Part shown: positions 24,076 through 37,100 of the stretch, one piece after another
How the letters are laid out: each line of letters begins with the position of its first letter
How positions within the stretch are numbered: the stretch's first letter is position 1
Source of the DNA: Parasponia andersonii
Lineage: Eukaryota > Streptophyta > Magnoliopsida > Rosales > Cannabaceae
NCBI GenBank assembly: GCA_002914805.1
Contig: JXTB01000068.1
Location: 925,141 to 989,140, forward strand
Length of the DNA stretch: 64,000 nucleotides
Direction: 5' to 3'
Program-made: the position numbers and the translations under genes
Notes under the pieces: generated by a model
Told to the model about the DNA's origin: nothing
Seen by the model: only the letters and a program-made list of their open reading frames with translations
The model's database searches: none

Positions 24076-25539
24076 AAGCAGGGGTCGACACGTGGCGCAG
24101 ACCCGCTCTAAAATATTTTCAAAATCTTGGATCTGATCTACGACTACGTTTTTCATCGCCGTTTAATGATCTGGGTGGTACTACTGCTTTCTTTTTTTTT
24201 TTTTTTCCCTTTTTTATTAGGGTACCAATTACAGCGCTTGTTATATATTGGTACTACTATTACTACTACTACTACTACTGTCCTATTCTTCCGTGTTAGG
24301 GAAGCCCACTTGATTCTAGCTGGGCCCACGGCTTTGAAAGTTTTGTTGAGATAGTGCATCGGGACAAACAAGGAGCGCGTCTTTACTTTGGGGAATGAAA
24401 CAAACTAGTCACCTTGAAGCTTAATCATGCACCAATGAAGAAAAAAGAACCTAGTAAGTAGTAACTTACTTATCGTATTAGTTGTTCCTAAAAAGTTCAC
24501 ATTAAGATCGTGATCTAAACTTTTTAGACCAATTTTTTTGAAAAAAAAATATGAGATTAATGCAAGTTGTTATGGAAAATATAAAACCCTCCATTGAGTA
24601 TTAACATAGAGATCAAAGATTTAGGCAAGGTTTTAGTAGGAAATTAGGCTTCTCAATTTTTACTTTTGGTAGTGAGTTTTAATTGTTAGTAACGACAAAA
24701 AAGTCTCTTTTGAAATACACTTTTGTAAAAACAATTATGTTTCTAATTCAAGATAATAAATTTGAACACCTTTCTCCATTATGTGCCTTGAATTAAGACT
24801 AGGCTAAAACGATCAACATGTTAATGATATATTGTTTGACAAATATGTGAAACTAATGATTATGTACAGGTGATTTTTATTAGTTGACACATATGAGAAC
24901 TAGTTCTTACTAAAAAGAATAAGACTTTATCCCAATTAAGATGAATAATGTTGGTTGATTTGAAAATAGTCAACAAACACTTATTATTGTTCAAATTTAT
25001 GTGGTATTATTGACATAAGCACAATTAGATATTATTATACTATTGTCTAAGATTGAGCTAATTAAAGCAAATGACGTAGTTTGTCCCATCTTTATTAAGT
25101 TAATTCATCATGAAATGTTTAAATAGATGTTTTTTTTTAAAAAAATGTAATTGTGTTTTGCTTGACTTGATGAGTGGAGTGTTAATAGGAATACTATATT
25201 TATTCACTAATTTCATTACTTGACACATGATGAGTGGAGTGTTAATAGGAATACTATATTTATTCACCAATTTCATTACTTGACACATAGACGTTATTAT
25301 GCTTTAAAATAGTATTGTAATATAAGATATTTTATTACCGTTTATATGTCAAGCAACAAGATTTGAGAATAAAAAAGTAAGTGTTCTTAGTACTTATATT
25401 TTATTATTATATTGCTTAAGAAGATTTCCATATATTTTTTTTCTGGGTAAAAAAAAAATCTACAATGTTTAGCTTTTTTGTGTGGTGAGGGATGGGGGAG
25501 GACTCATGTTTTTTTTAGGACTAATGAAATTAATAACTC
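24076..25539. other. AT-rich intergenic DNA upstream of Aurora kinase
   Basis: No gene supported. A (TAC)n microsatellite lies near 24252-24280. An almost perfect 60-bp tandem duplication lies at 25169-25288 (separate entry). The rest is unique-looking AT-rich DNA. Confidence 0.5.
25169..25288. repeat. 60-bp tandem duplication
   Basis: Positions 25169-25228 and 25229-25288 both run from GATGAGTGGAGTGTTAATAG to ACTTGACACAT. They differ by one base (CACTAA versus CACCAA). The copies abut directly. Confidence 0.93.
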
Positions 25540-26041
25540 TATAATTATACTTTTAGTACTATTTTGTCCCATGGATTTTCAACTTACGAAGTAATAATCT
25601 ATGAATTATGTAATTATTACAACAATGATTATTTTGTCACAAATTGTTAAGTATTTAACAAAAATAAATTATTACAGAGCACATGGTTTAGTAATTGTGG
25701 GTAAAAATGAGATTCTGAATTTTTAACTTATACAATAAACTATCAAAACTTATCCAATTATTATATTAATAACCTTTTTTTTTTTTCATAAGCTGTTACT
25801 TTTTTAATAGAAACGAGTATTGTGCAAAGTGTAGAATTTAGTAGTTATGACTTAAAATAAGACTATGACTTAAAGAAGTAAATAATGTCCGATTGTACGC
25901 TTTGTCTATGACTAGCTATTTTATATTAAAAGAACTAGCAGTCTGTGATAAAGGGACCAAAACGATAACAACAGTATAATTCATGAGTCGTTACTATATA
26001 AGTTGAAAATTTAAATACAAAGTGGTACAATGAAATGTAAT
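25540..26041. mobile_element. Degenerate dispersed repeat, host of the LTR insertion
   Basis: This stretch matches, in inverse orientation, parts of the inverted-repeat element at 43438-43912 (shared GAATTATGTAATT, TATTTAACAAAA and GTTTAGTAATT/GTTTGCTAATT tracts). It continues after the retrotransposon at 27002 (TAAGGACATTTACTATAT, compared with TTAAGGATCATTACTATT near 43889). The LTR element at 26042-27001 therefore sits inside an older repeat. Confidence 0.6.
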
Positions 26042-27001
26042 AGTTGTACGGTCTAAAATCCTAAGGTTGCATATGATGTATATGCGACCTCCTCTGTGAA
26101 GGATATGTGCGACCTTCCACATATAGAATATATGCGACCTCCTCTGTGATGTTTACATGCGACCTCCTCCGTGATGCTTGCATGCGACCTCTTCTGCAGG
26201 TTGTTGTGCGACCTTCTCCGTATAGTTTTCTTTAATAAACAGGGAACCCATAGGAAAAGGGAAACACAAAAACACTATAGAGGAAACCTACAAGAAGAGG
26301 GAAACAAGTAAATGCTGTGGAAGAAGCCTACAAGGAATGGGAAACTGAAGACTCCTAAAACTGAAGATTCCTATTTGCGATTAAGTTATCCTTTTCGAGT
26401 AGTTATCCAATTGTATTGTTTATGATTAACTAGTTATCCATTTTGAATAATTATCTAATTACTTAATTGGATAATTACCCAATTGCATAGTTACCCGTTT
26501 ATTCAATTAGGATCCTAGAGACATAAGGAACCTAAGGGGATAAGGTCACTACAATCTATATAAAGAGGGGCAGAATGTTCCGAAAGGATCATCACAAAAT
26601 CTGGGCAGAAAACAAGTCAGAGAGAGTAGAGGTCAGAGCAAATACACGCTTAGGGTGGTCTAAGTTTTGAGCGTTCTTCATTAGCTTTCGAGTATTGTAC
26701 CCTTGAATATTCATCAATATAGTGAGAAAACAGTGGACGTAGGCTCATCTTTTTCGGGGCCGAACCACTATAAATCCCTGTCTCCTTATTTGCTTTGATT
26801 ATTTACCTCAATTTACACAAGCCACATCTCTTAATTATTCATAAATTTATTGTTGATAAAACCTCCATCAACAATTGGCGCTAGAAGGAGGGCTATTCCG
26901 GCAGANTGTCTCCTTATTTGCTTTGATTATTTACCTCAATTTACACAAGCCACATCTCTTAATTATTCATAAATTTATTGTTGATAAAACCTCCATCAAC
27001 A
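26042..27001 (+). mobile_element. LTR retrotransposon collapsed around a single N
   Basis: A first LTR runs 26042-26873 (832 bp, ending CCATCAACA). A primer-binding-site-like ATTGGCGCTAGAAGGAGGG follows at 26874. Then comes one N at 26906, then 26907-27001, which repeats the last 95 bp of the first LTR (26779-26873) exactly by eye. The whole is flanked by GTAAT at 26037-26041 and 27002-27006. The LTR start AGTTG pairs with the end CAACA if the first base was T. So both outer ends are present, and the body with most of the 3' LTR is missing at the N. The LTR includes a TATA-like CTATATAAAGAGG near 26557. Confidence 0.85.
26073..26221 (+). repeat. Short imperfect repeats in LTR U3
   Basis: At least six copies of a (A/G)TGCGACCT(C/T)C(T/C)(T/C) core occur between 26081 and 26217, spaced about 20-35 bp, most followed by a CTGTGA/CCGTGA-like tail. 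They lie upstream of the TATA-like site, like the 135-bp repeats of the unrelated LTR at the left edge. Confidence 0.75.
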
Positions 27002-28029
27002 GTAATTAAGGACATTTACTATATAGGTTATTGGCATGAATGGCTATATGTTTTTCGTGATTGGCAAAATGGTCATTGAATTATTATTTTTGACAATTAA
27101 GTCCCTGAGTTCTAAAAATTTTGACAATTAAGTTTTATTCTTGAGTAATTGTTAAAATATTATATAAAATTAAGCATTTTCAAGTCACATGCAAAGTTTT
27201 TGTACGTCAAAATCAATATTTTACTGACATTAGTTAGAATTAAAAGAAAAATAACTAAAAATTAACAATATAATATAAAAAATTAAAAAATTAAAAATTC
27301 TCAAAATTTTACAATCTCTCTTAAAATTTCTTTCTATTTCTCTTCCAAGCTAATTAATATTAGTGAAATACTAATTTATTTCACTTAAATATATTAAATT
27401 TCATGAAAATTTTAATATCAACGAATAAAAAAGACCTAATTGCCAAAGTCTTGAAAACTTAAGAACTTAATTGCCAAATAAATTAACTTTGGACCATATT
27501 ACCAATTTGAGAAAAACATAAACCCTTACTATGTTAAATCATCTTTATTAATATCAAATAAGGAAAGAAGAATATTTCTTTCAAAAAAAAAAAAAAAAAA
27601 CAAGGAAAGGAGGAGGAGAACAGGAAAGATAAAAAGGGGAAGGAACTAAAACGCAGCGTTTCAAAGAAGAAGAAGAAGAAGAAGAAGAAGAAGGATGACT
27701 TTGAGTGACTGATGAAGCATGTTACGGCGGCAAAAACCCCGGTCTTGATTTGAGTCACGTAGCCTTTCCGTTCCAAACTACGTCGTTTTGCGTGCCTAAA
27801 TGTTTCTGCTTCTGCTTTTGGCTGCGCGCTAACCGTCTTCAACGGAGGTCTCCGTCGCTCTCTCCGTCTGTCTGCTGAATTAACCATGTTCTTAACAGAA
27901 AGAAGAGAATTGTTTTTCTTTATGTCTCTGTCTCTGTCTCTTCCTTTTTCGTTTTTCTATTCCCAAATTAGAAAACCCTAATTTCTAATTCCATTCCGAA
28001 ACAGAAGCCACTGGTCTGGTCTGGTACTG
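27002..28029. other. Intergenic DNA and CABIN1 promoter/leader
   Basis: 27002-27530 is AT-rich non-coding DNA, the first part being the tail of the older repeat. From 27580 come a poly-A run, a (GAA)n tract at about 27666-27692, and a TACGTCGTTTTGCG box at 27779. The last 200 bp is probably the CABIN1 5' UTR. No gene is supported on the minus strand despite a 117-codon ORF. Confidence 0.55.
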
Positions 28030-28065
28030 ATGAAGTTTATGAGCTTAAGTAAAACCCCCATATAA
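28030..28065 (+). promoter_or_regulatory. Short upstream ORF in the CABIN1 leader
   Basis: ATG at 28030 opens an 11-codon frame closed by TAA at 28065, ending 41 bp before the CABIN1 start codon. If the transcript starts upstream of it, ribosomes would meet this frame first. Whether it is in the mature leader is not known. Confidence 0.4.
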
Positions 28066-28106
28066 ACCCATCCCATTCGGAATACCCAAATTCCCAGATT
28101 TCAAAT

Positions 28107-31100
28107 ATGGTAGGCTGCTTTTTTAGCTCTATTTTACTCTAATTTTAAGTTTTTTTTTTCTGGGTTTTTATTATTCCGGCTTTTGTTTTTGTGTGTTTCA
28201 GTTTTCAATCGCTGCTATCAATGATACAGATTCCAAAGGCCAATGGCAACCCTTAGCTCCCACCAAAGAAGCCCAGGTATTTCTCTCTCTCTCTCTCTAA
28301 ATACATAAATTTCATGGATAATGCCAAGAGTTTGGTATAATTTCATATATGAATTGTATCGAATTTGAATACGTTTGATACCGCATTGAAAGTAAATTTG
28401 ATGTTTCTTTGTATTTCATTGAGTACCATAATGAATAGTGAGTGCAAAAAGTTTACTTCTTTAAACCATTAGTACCTTGTGAAGTTAATTAATTTGGAAA
28501 ACAATTTGTAAGCCATTTTCTTTTCTTCTTGTTGGAGAGCTAAATGGACAGTGGAATTTGGAATTTCCTCTAGTTCAGGAGTATTTAGATTAGTGTTCCT
28601 GTTATGTGTGTTCCTTATCAATGTGTTTTGTTTGGTAATATCAGGAATTTCATCTTTCGCAAACTTATCAAGATGGGTTGCTTAAATTGCAAGCTAAAGA
28701 TTACAAAAAAGCTCGCCAGCTCTTAGAATCTGTCCTGAAAGATCCTCTTATAGCAAACGCCCAGGTAGTACATTTTTTGCCAAGAACATTTCGTGGGAGG
28801 TTTCTTTCTTTCTTTCCTTTTTTTTGGGCGGGTTAATTTTGTTTTTCTTGTTACTTCCTTTTGTTGGTTGTGCAGGTTCATGGGAGTGCCAGTGATGAGC
28901 ATCTATTGCAACTCAGGTTTAGATAATGGGCAACCTTTTTGTTTATCTTATATACTTTACATGTTTAAATCTTTATTATTTTCTCCAATCCATTTATGCC
29001 TGTATTTGTACTTGTAGCTGGTTGATAGTAAATTACTCACCATGTTCGTTCTCATCATTGTCATTCGTATCAATGTTTTATATATATTGTTGATAGGGAT
29101 TATGACAACTATGCTGTATCTTCTTTCCGTCCTATATCGCTACATTGTCCAGAAACCAGTTTTGTGACGGATTAATGTCAACCATAATAAATTGGTCTTA
29201 CCATCAGCTTATGGATATATACAGGAAAAGAAACCAAAAAATTAATTGCTTTGTAAATAAATGTCTAATTACTTATCTTGGTTTCTACAGGTTTTTGGCA
29301 TTGAAGAACCTTGCCAATGTGTTTCTTCAACAAGGCTCATTACATTATGAGAATGCGCTACATTGTTATCTTCAAGCTGTAGAGATTGATACCAAGGATT
29401 CTGTTGTCTGGAACCAGCTGGGAACATTATCGTGCTCAATGGGCTTATTGAGTATTTCCCGTTGGGCATTTGAGCAAGGCCTTTTATGTAGCCCCAATAA
29501 TTGTGAGTACTTATGTTATTATTTAATTATCTGACAATTATTTTTTCATGCCATGTATCCAATGTGTAACTAACTTTTATTCTTTTGTGATTGTGAAAAA
29601 AATTCGTCCGACTTTTCTGGGCTGTGTGTGCAGGGAACTGTATGGAGAAATTACTGGAAGTCCTTATTGCTATTGGTGATGAGGTTGTGTGTCTTTCTGT
29701 CGCAGAGTTGATTTTGAGGCACTGGCCATCACACTCACGTGCTTTGCATGTCAAGCAAACCATTGAAGATTCAGAACCAGTTCCATTTGCTCCTAAAGGT
29801 ATAGATAAGTTGGAACCCAAACATCTCCGGCTTAAATTTGGTGATAAGAGAAAAGCAGCTGATGAGCTGGATGAGGGAATTGCACGTAAAAAGCTAAACC
29901 AGAATTTAGAACTGCATCTGGCAGAAGCTTCCTGGGTAGGTCTTGCTGATGCACTCTTGGAAGTCTTACTTCCACTAAATTGCTGTCATGTTGAGAAGGG
30001 CGTCGAGAAAGCTTATGGATCTGGGGATGCCAAGCTAATTATTCGCCTTCCTTCTGCTTCTGAAAATGCTTTTGGGTCTGAGGAAAGGAAAGCGCATAAC
30101 TTAAACCCCATAATTGCAACTACATCACTTCGTGATTCTAACTCCGAAATAGCAGGTGTAGTTAAAGAAAAAGACACATATATTCTAGAAGATCAACCAC
30201 AGGAGAGGCGAAGTACTCGCCTTGAAAGACTTAGGAATCGGAAGCCAGGGAAAGAAGATCTAGACTTCACTAATGATAAGGACCAAGCTAAGGTTGTAGT
30301 TCAATATCTAGAACCTTTTATTGCTGGTGAACCAGGAAAAAAAGATACTGAAAATTCTGCTTATTGCTCTCTTTCTTGTAGTGATCAAGTTAACCCATGT
30401 GATAATGAATATAATGAAGTAACCAGATTTCTTAAAAAGACCTCGAACAATTTTGGGGCTTATCATATGGGTCACTTGCTTTTAGAAGAAGCAGCAAGTA
30501 GGGGCCTCATTTATCAAGATGCATTTGTCAAATTCTTGGATTTGGAGAAGATGACAAGACACTGGGGGAAGGAGAGTACTCCTGAGTGTAATCTTTTTCT
30601 TGCTGAGGTTTATTATGACTATGGATCTTCTTCTAATACTTCCAGAGTCTCCGAGTTCATGTCAGAGGCATCTTATCATCTTTGTAAGATTATTGAATCT
30701 GTAGCTTTTGATTATCCTCATTACTTGAGTTGTGAATTGGGTGATGAAAGTTGCTCTACGTTCATAGGCTTCCAAGGTAATGATGGAACACCAGCCATCG
30801 ACTCTCTTTCCCAGCATATACCATCAGACAGTTTGTCTTTAATGAATAACAGTTTTTTCTGGGTCCGATATTTTTGGTTAAGTGGACGATTGTCTATTTT
30901 AGATGGAAACAAGGAAAAAGCTCATGAACAATTCAGTATTTCGTTATCACTTTTGGCAAAGAACAAAAATTTGGAAGGTTCTCAATGTTTGGTCCACCTC
31001 CCACACTGCAAGGTAGTCAAAGAGATAACGACTGATAGGGTTCTCCATCAAATTAACATTTTAAAGGTTAACTTCTTGATGGAGAAGACTTTGGCCGAGA

Positions 31101-34100
31101 TGATTGAGAAAGAAATGTACATGGAGTGCGTGACCCTGCTTGCTCCACTTTTATTCTCTACAAAAGATGTCCATCTTGATACACTATCGTTACCTGTTGC
31201 AGATAAAGAAGGGGAAGAAATTACTTCTATTGAACTATCAGCTCTTGACATTTTACTAAAAGCTTGTGAAAAGACAAAGCCACTGGCCATTGAGGTGTAT
31301 TTGAATTGCCATCGGCGAAAGTTGCAAATACTTGTGGCAATAGCTGGAATCGATGAATGTCTTGCTTCTTGTAAATCCTTTCATCTGAAGTCAGGGTCAA
31401 AAGCAATTTATGCTTCTGATGAGTCAAAAGAAAGTTCATACAAGCGTTGGAATTCCTTGGTATTGGAGGAAGTAAAGGCAATATCTCAATGTGTCTCACA
31501 AATTAAGAACTTTATTGATCCACGTGGAGATCCTGTAAGTTATTTTATTCTAGCATTACTATGTTTTTGTGTCATAGCTGCCTTAAAGTTTAATATCTTG
31601 TCATCTAACATCATTTCAAACTCAGAAAATGCTTGTAAAAGAATATGACAGTATGAAGATGAGTTTCTCACAAGAACATCATATCTTTGCATTTTAGTTG
31701 ATAATTATTGAGGCGATATACACACAGAATGTTGGATTAAAATCCTATAGTCATATCCATGCTGTCTAAGTTAAATCCATGCTAGAGAACAATGTAATCC
31801 ATCTATTTTTTTCTAGTGGAAATGGGTAAGTGAAGTAGTAATTAATTCTGGATGGTGCCTGTCTTTGGTATGTTTACAATGCATTTGGGGCTTCTGTCTG
31901 CATTTGACTTGTAACGTTGAGCCCTACTATTTACCCGATAATGTGGTGGACTAGGAATATATTTCCCCAAAAATTCTTATTGATGATTGTTTGTGATTGC
32001 AATAAATTGAGTTGGTTCAGCTGTTACACCCTTCCTCTTACCTACTTTTTAACTCTATTTTCATGTGTTTGTGTTGTCCTTCTTTATGCTTGCAGGATGC
32101 CAATATCATTCCTGCAAGCAGCATTAATGATATTCAGTCCTTACTGTTGTCGGTAATGTGCAACGTTGCTGGCATATTCCTGTGTAAGAAATCTTCTGGG
32201 CTGTTAATTGTTGATCAAACTGAACGACATTGCTTTGTGGAAGCTGCAATTGCATTTTGCAAACTTCAGCATCTCAACCTTACAGTACCTGTTAAAACAC
32301 AAGTAAGTCATTTTTGTTTTTGTTGAAGTTTAATTTACCTCTTCTTTGGATAAGTATTTCCTTGTGAATATATGGATTTCTAATGTGGTTTCTCTTTCAG
32401 TCAATTGTTTTCTTATTATTGTTATTCTTTCACTTTATTCTTATCCAATGTGTTATTCCCAACTTCACGTCTTAGGTTGACTTAATTGTTGCAATGCATG
32501 ACTTGCTTGCTGAGTATGGGCTCTGCTGTGCGGGAGAAGATGGCTCAGGGGAGGAAGGAATATTTCTTAAGTTTTCAATTAAGCATCTTTTGGCCCTGGA
32601 TATGAAGCTCAAGTCTAATAACTCCTTAAATAAGGAAACAAATGAGTGCAATGAGCAGCCTACCCTCGACACTTGTTTAAAGATGACACTAAACGAAGCA
32701 GAACCAGAGACACTAGATGTGGAAATGGGTCAGGGTGGAAAGAATGAAACCTGTTTGGAGAAGGATACTCTTGAAAGTGTGCTTTCCGAAAGCGCTTCAC
32801 CTTATAAACCCTTAGATAAAGACACTCTGGTAGTAGGTGGTGGAAAACAAAACAGTACTAGCTCCAGTGACAGATTCAAAGTAGGAGAGAAATCAAGTGA
32901 TCAATTGATTGAAGGTGGTAATGAACTCACTGAAGATGAAAAAGAGGAACTCGAGTTAAAAATTGATAATGCTCTGGATCAGTGCTTTTTCTGCTTATAT
33001 GGCCTTAATATTAGATCTGACTCATCCTATGAAGATGATCTAGCTACACACAGAAATACTAGCCGTGGAGATTATCAGACCAAGGAACAGTGTGCTGATG
33101 TCTTTCTTTATATACTTCCCTATGCAAAGGCTTCTTCTGTGAGCTCTCTTTCTCTCTTGCTTGTTTCTGTGTATTGAACTCAAACCTCTCAGCATTTCTT
33201 CTATATAGTGTTTGAAATTTTGCATGCTTGTCTTTGATATTGCATGGTTTTTTTTTCCTTCAAAAAACGAGATGTTGTAGCATCTATATCTTATAATCTG
33301 ACCTTTATTTGGCTGTATTAATGTTATCTGGCCAGAGAACTGGATTGGTAAAACTTCGCAGAGTACTTAGAGCCATACGTAAACATTTTCTGGAACCACC
33401 AGAAGATGTTTTGGCTGAAAATGCAATAGATAAGTTCTTAGATGACCCTGATTTATGTGAAGACCAACTCTCAGAGGAGGCTGGTTCAGATGGCTTTCTT
33501 GAAACCATAACGAAGGCGATACTTCCCAAATTGGGAAGCTTCAAACGGCACAAGATGTCATTGGTTGGGAGGTATACATGAATAGAATGCTTCATCTGCA
33601 TTACTATTATGGTCGCTGAGCATGAACTTCACAATCCTTAGTAGTGAGCTATCTACCGTGTCTTTGCAGCTCCGAGCCATACCTGGAGGTTTACAGTAAC
33701 TTGTATTATTTCCTTGCTCTGTCTGAGGAAATGAGTGCAACTGATAAATGGCCTGGCTTTGTACTCACAAAGGAAGGGGAAGAATTTGTACAGCATAATG
33801 CAAACCTCTTCAAATATGATTTGTTGTACAATCCTCTACGATTTGAAAGTTGGCAACGGCTAGCAAATATATATGATGAGGTATAATTTATTATCTCCTC
33901 ATTTATAATTTTAAATGCTGCAAAAATAACAAAGAATGCTTTTCTTATTATTTTTTTAAATAATTACAAAAAACTGCCTTTGGTTTTGGCTAAATTAAGT
34001 AATGCACCTTTGGGTTTCTCAAAATGACAAATTTCTCTCCTCAGATTTCAGTTTATTAACCAGTCTACCTCTGAGTCAAAATGAGACCAATAAAAAGACA

Positions 34101-37100
34101 AAAATACCCTTAATTAGTCAAAAGACTTGTAATTATCCTTTTTTTTTTGGCCATCTCAAATATCCATGGCCGAAGTTGATTCCTTCAGAAATTCCTCTTT
34201 GTTAATGGAAACAGGAGGTAGACTTGCTACTAAATGACGGCAGTAAACACATCAATGTAGCAGGATGGAGGAAGAATGCTACATTGCCTCAGAGAGTTGA
34301 CACTAGTCGAAGGAGGAGCAGACGATGTCTGCTAATGAGTCTGGCCTTGGCAAAGACATCATCTCAGCAGGTTTTACTCTGTCTGTGTCTGTTAGTGTAT
34401 TGTTCGGGGTGGAGGATCTGTTCCTACGCTGTTTTTCTTTCTTGGACCAGTGTGGTTACTGCATTTCATAGCATTTTGGTTGAACATGTGTTAAATTACA
34501 GCTTCAAAGTTTTTGCCTTTAGCCTTTATACATGTCATTTGGAACATAAGAAGGGATGGAACCGGATGTAGGTCCTATATTCCTGTCAGGAGCCATTTGT
34601 TGGCCCGGACTACACAAGGGACTGGGTGAATGTTTTGGAACCATTTGAGGACTGGACGTGATTGTCCTCCAGCCTCCAAAATAAGCCACATCCATGACAT
34701 GGGTTTAATTAATCCACTGCTCACCTCTTTTTTATTTTTTATTCTTTTTTGGCTTTATATCTTCTGTATGTACTACTTTTCTTTGAGTTGATATATAGGG
34801 ACTACTTTAATTATCATTATTATTATTTTTCCAAGTACGATTCTTTTATATTAAATTGTTAATATCTGCTATTTTTCAAACGTATATTTTCAAAAAAATT
34901 ATTATTTTATTGGAATGTCATTTTATTTTAATTTCTTTTATTATTTGAATATTCATGTATCCTGTTGCAGGAAACACAACATAGTACTCAAGCACTCCAA
35001 TCCAATCCCAATTATTAGTCCAACATGATTTAGTTAAATCCTTCTTGCCAAACGAACCCTCAAGTTTTATCTGCATAGCCAATTATTTAATTTTAAGATG
35101 ATTGTAGAACCTTTCGGATACTCTGAAACGGTTTCTTGCATTTCTTTATTTGCTAGATAAGTTTTTATGTCACACATTTAAAGAAGAGCATAATTATAAT
35201 CTCATACTAAAAGTGAGGCTATCTTTTGTTGTTTCATGTGCAATGAATACTTTAGCGTGTTTCAGTGTATTGCTTGAATTCTTGTGACTAAATCCATAGA
35301 TAATAAGTCTTTTCTGCATCACTCGTGATGTTTGGTTGGATTTTGTCAACTGATGTAATGAATATTTTTGTGGCTCAGTGTGAGATACATGAATTATTGG
35401 CGTTGGTATACTACGATAGCCTGCAGAGTGTGGTGCCATTTTACGATCAGCGATCTGTTATACCTGTAAAGGATGCAGCATGGGTGATGTTTTGTGAGAA
35501 CTCAATGAGACATTTTAAGAAAGCATTTGCTCACAAGTATATTCCATCTCTTTTTATGTCACTCTTTACCTCATAGTCATGTTGTAACGTGTACTTTTGT
35601 ATAATGTTGTCCAAGTTGTCATCCAGGGTTTATTATGAGAGTAAAGTCCTTCATATCCTTACTGCCCTATTTGCAAAGTCAAGTAATTTTTTTTTTCCTT
35701 TCGAAACAGGCAAGATTGGTCCCATGCATACTATATTGGGAAACTCAGTGAAAAGCTTGGGTTCTCTAGTGAGATATCATTATCGTATTATGATAAAGCT
35801 ATTGCTTTGAATCCAACAGCTGTGGATGCTGTGTACAGGATGCATGCTTCACGCTTAAAGTTACTTTGTACATGTGGAAAACAGAATCTAGGGTCTCTAA
35901 AGGTTGTCATGCTTCTCCCAAGTATCTGATTTTTGGAATTGACAAGATTGGTTTCTTTCTACCTTTTTCTTTTTCTTAAAATTATATATTTGGTCATTCA
36001 AGGTTCTTTCAGCATATGCCTTTAGTCAATCAAAGAAAGATGCTGTCATGGCTATCTTTGATAAAATGGATGCTGAAAATGCCCGAAAGGATAGAAGCAA
36101 ACAAGAAGACGCTGGAGAGATAAAGCATGAGGATCTACTTACACTGGAGGTGTGGCGCATTCTTTATAGTGATTGTCTTTCTGCCCTTGAAACATGTGTT
36201 GAAGGGGATCTCAAACATTTTCATAAAGCTAGATATATGCTTGCTCAAGGTCTATACAAAAGAGGTGACACTGGTGATGTGGAGAAGGCAAAGGATGAAC
36301 TCTCCTTTTGCTTCAAATCATCCCGATCATCTTTTACTATAAACATGTGGGAGATTGATAGCACAGTCAAGAAAGGAAGGTAAGACTTTGGCATCATATT
36401 CCACTTTGTATTCTTTTGAATTTTTATAGAGTATTTAGACGCCGTAATAGGGGAAAAAAAAATTATAGGGTAGTAGCGTGCGTATGAACAATGATTAACT
36501 TCTCATTTTTTATTGTTATTATTATCATTTTTTTTTCTTTTGCAAAATTAGTTATTAGAAAACGTGTTTTCAGCATTGCTTTTGCAAAAATAGTTATTAG
36601 ATTGTATTCACTCTTTGTAGAAAGTCTTTGGCAATCTCATTTTCAATGATAGGGGGGTGGGGGAAAGAAGAATAAGAAGAAGGAAAAGAAATTCTCATCC
36701 TAAATCTTATGCAACGTGACAAAAGAATTGTTATGTTTTTTTACCTTTCTTGTATATTGTCGTACAGCCCGTTTTGTTTCATGCTGTCTAGTAGCTTTTA
36801 CTCTGATTATTATTTGAATTCATTTAATGAGGTCCTTTTTACAGACGCAAAACCCCTGGTTTATCTGGGAGCAAAAAGATCCTCGAAGTTAACTTACCCG
36901 AAAGTTCTCGAAAATTTATTACTTGTATTCGCAAGTACCTGTTGTTTTATTTGAAACTGTTAGAGGAGACTGGAGACATATGTACACTTGAACGTGCTTA
37001 TATATCTCTTCGAGCAGATAAAAGGGTAACAATCCAATCTCTAGCCATTGCTTGGTTTGTAGCATTTTGCAAATTATCTTGTTCAAAGAGTGGCAGCCCT

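Noticed and set aside
26081-26217. Possible CRISPR-like array of short repeats
   Set aside because: Eukaryotic LTR context; units are degenerate and irregularly spaced, and there are no cas genes.
27534-27887. 117-codon minus-strand ORF with poly-Phe
   Set aside because: Produced by poly-A and (GAA)n tracts in the CABIN1 promoter/leader.
29624-31648. Long 674-codon ORF as a separate intronless gene
   Set aside because: It is exon 6 of the CABIN1-like gene; both edges run into GT-AG introns and the frame joins its neighbours.
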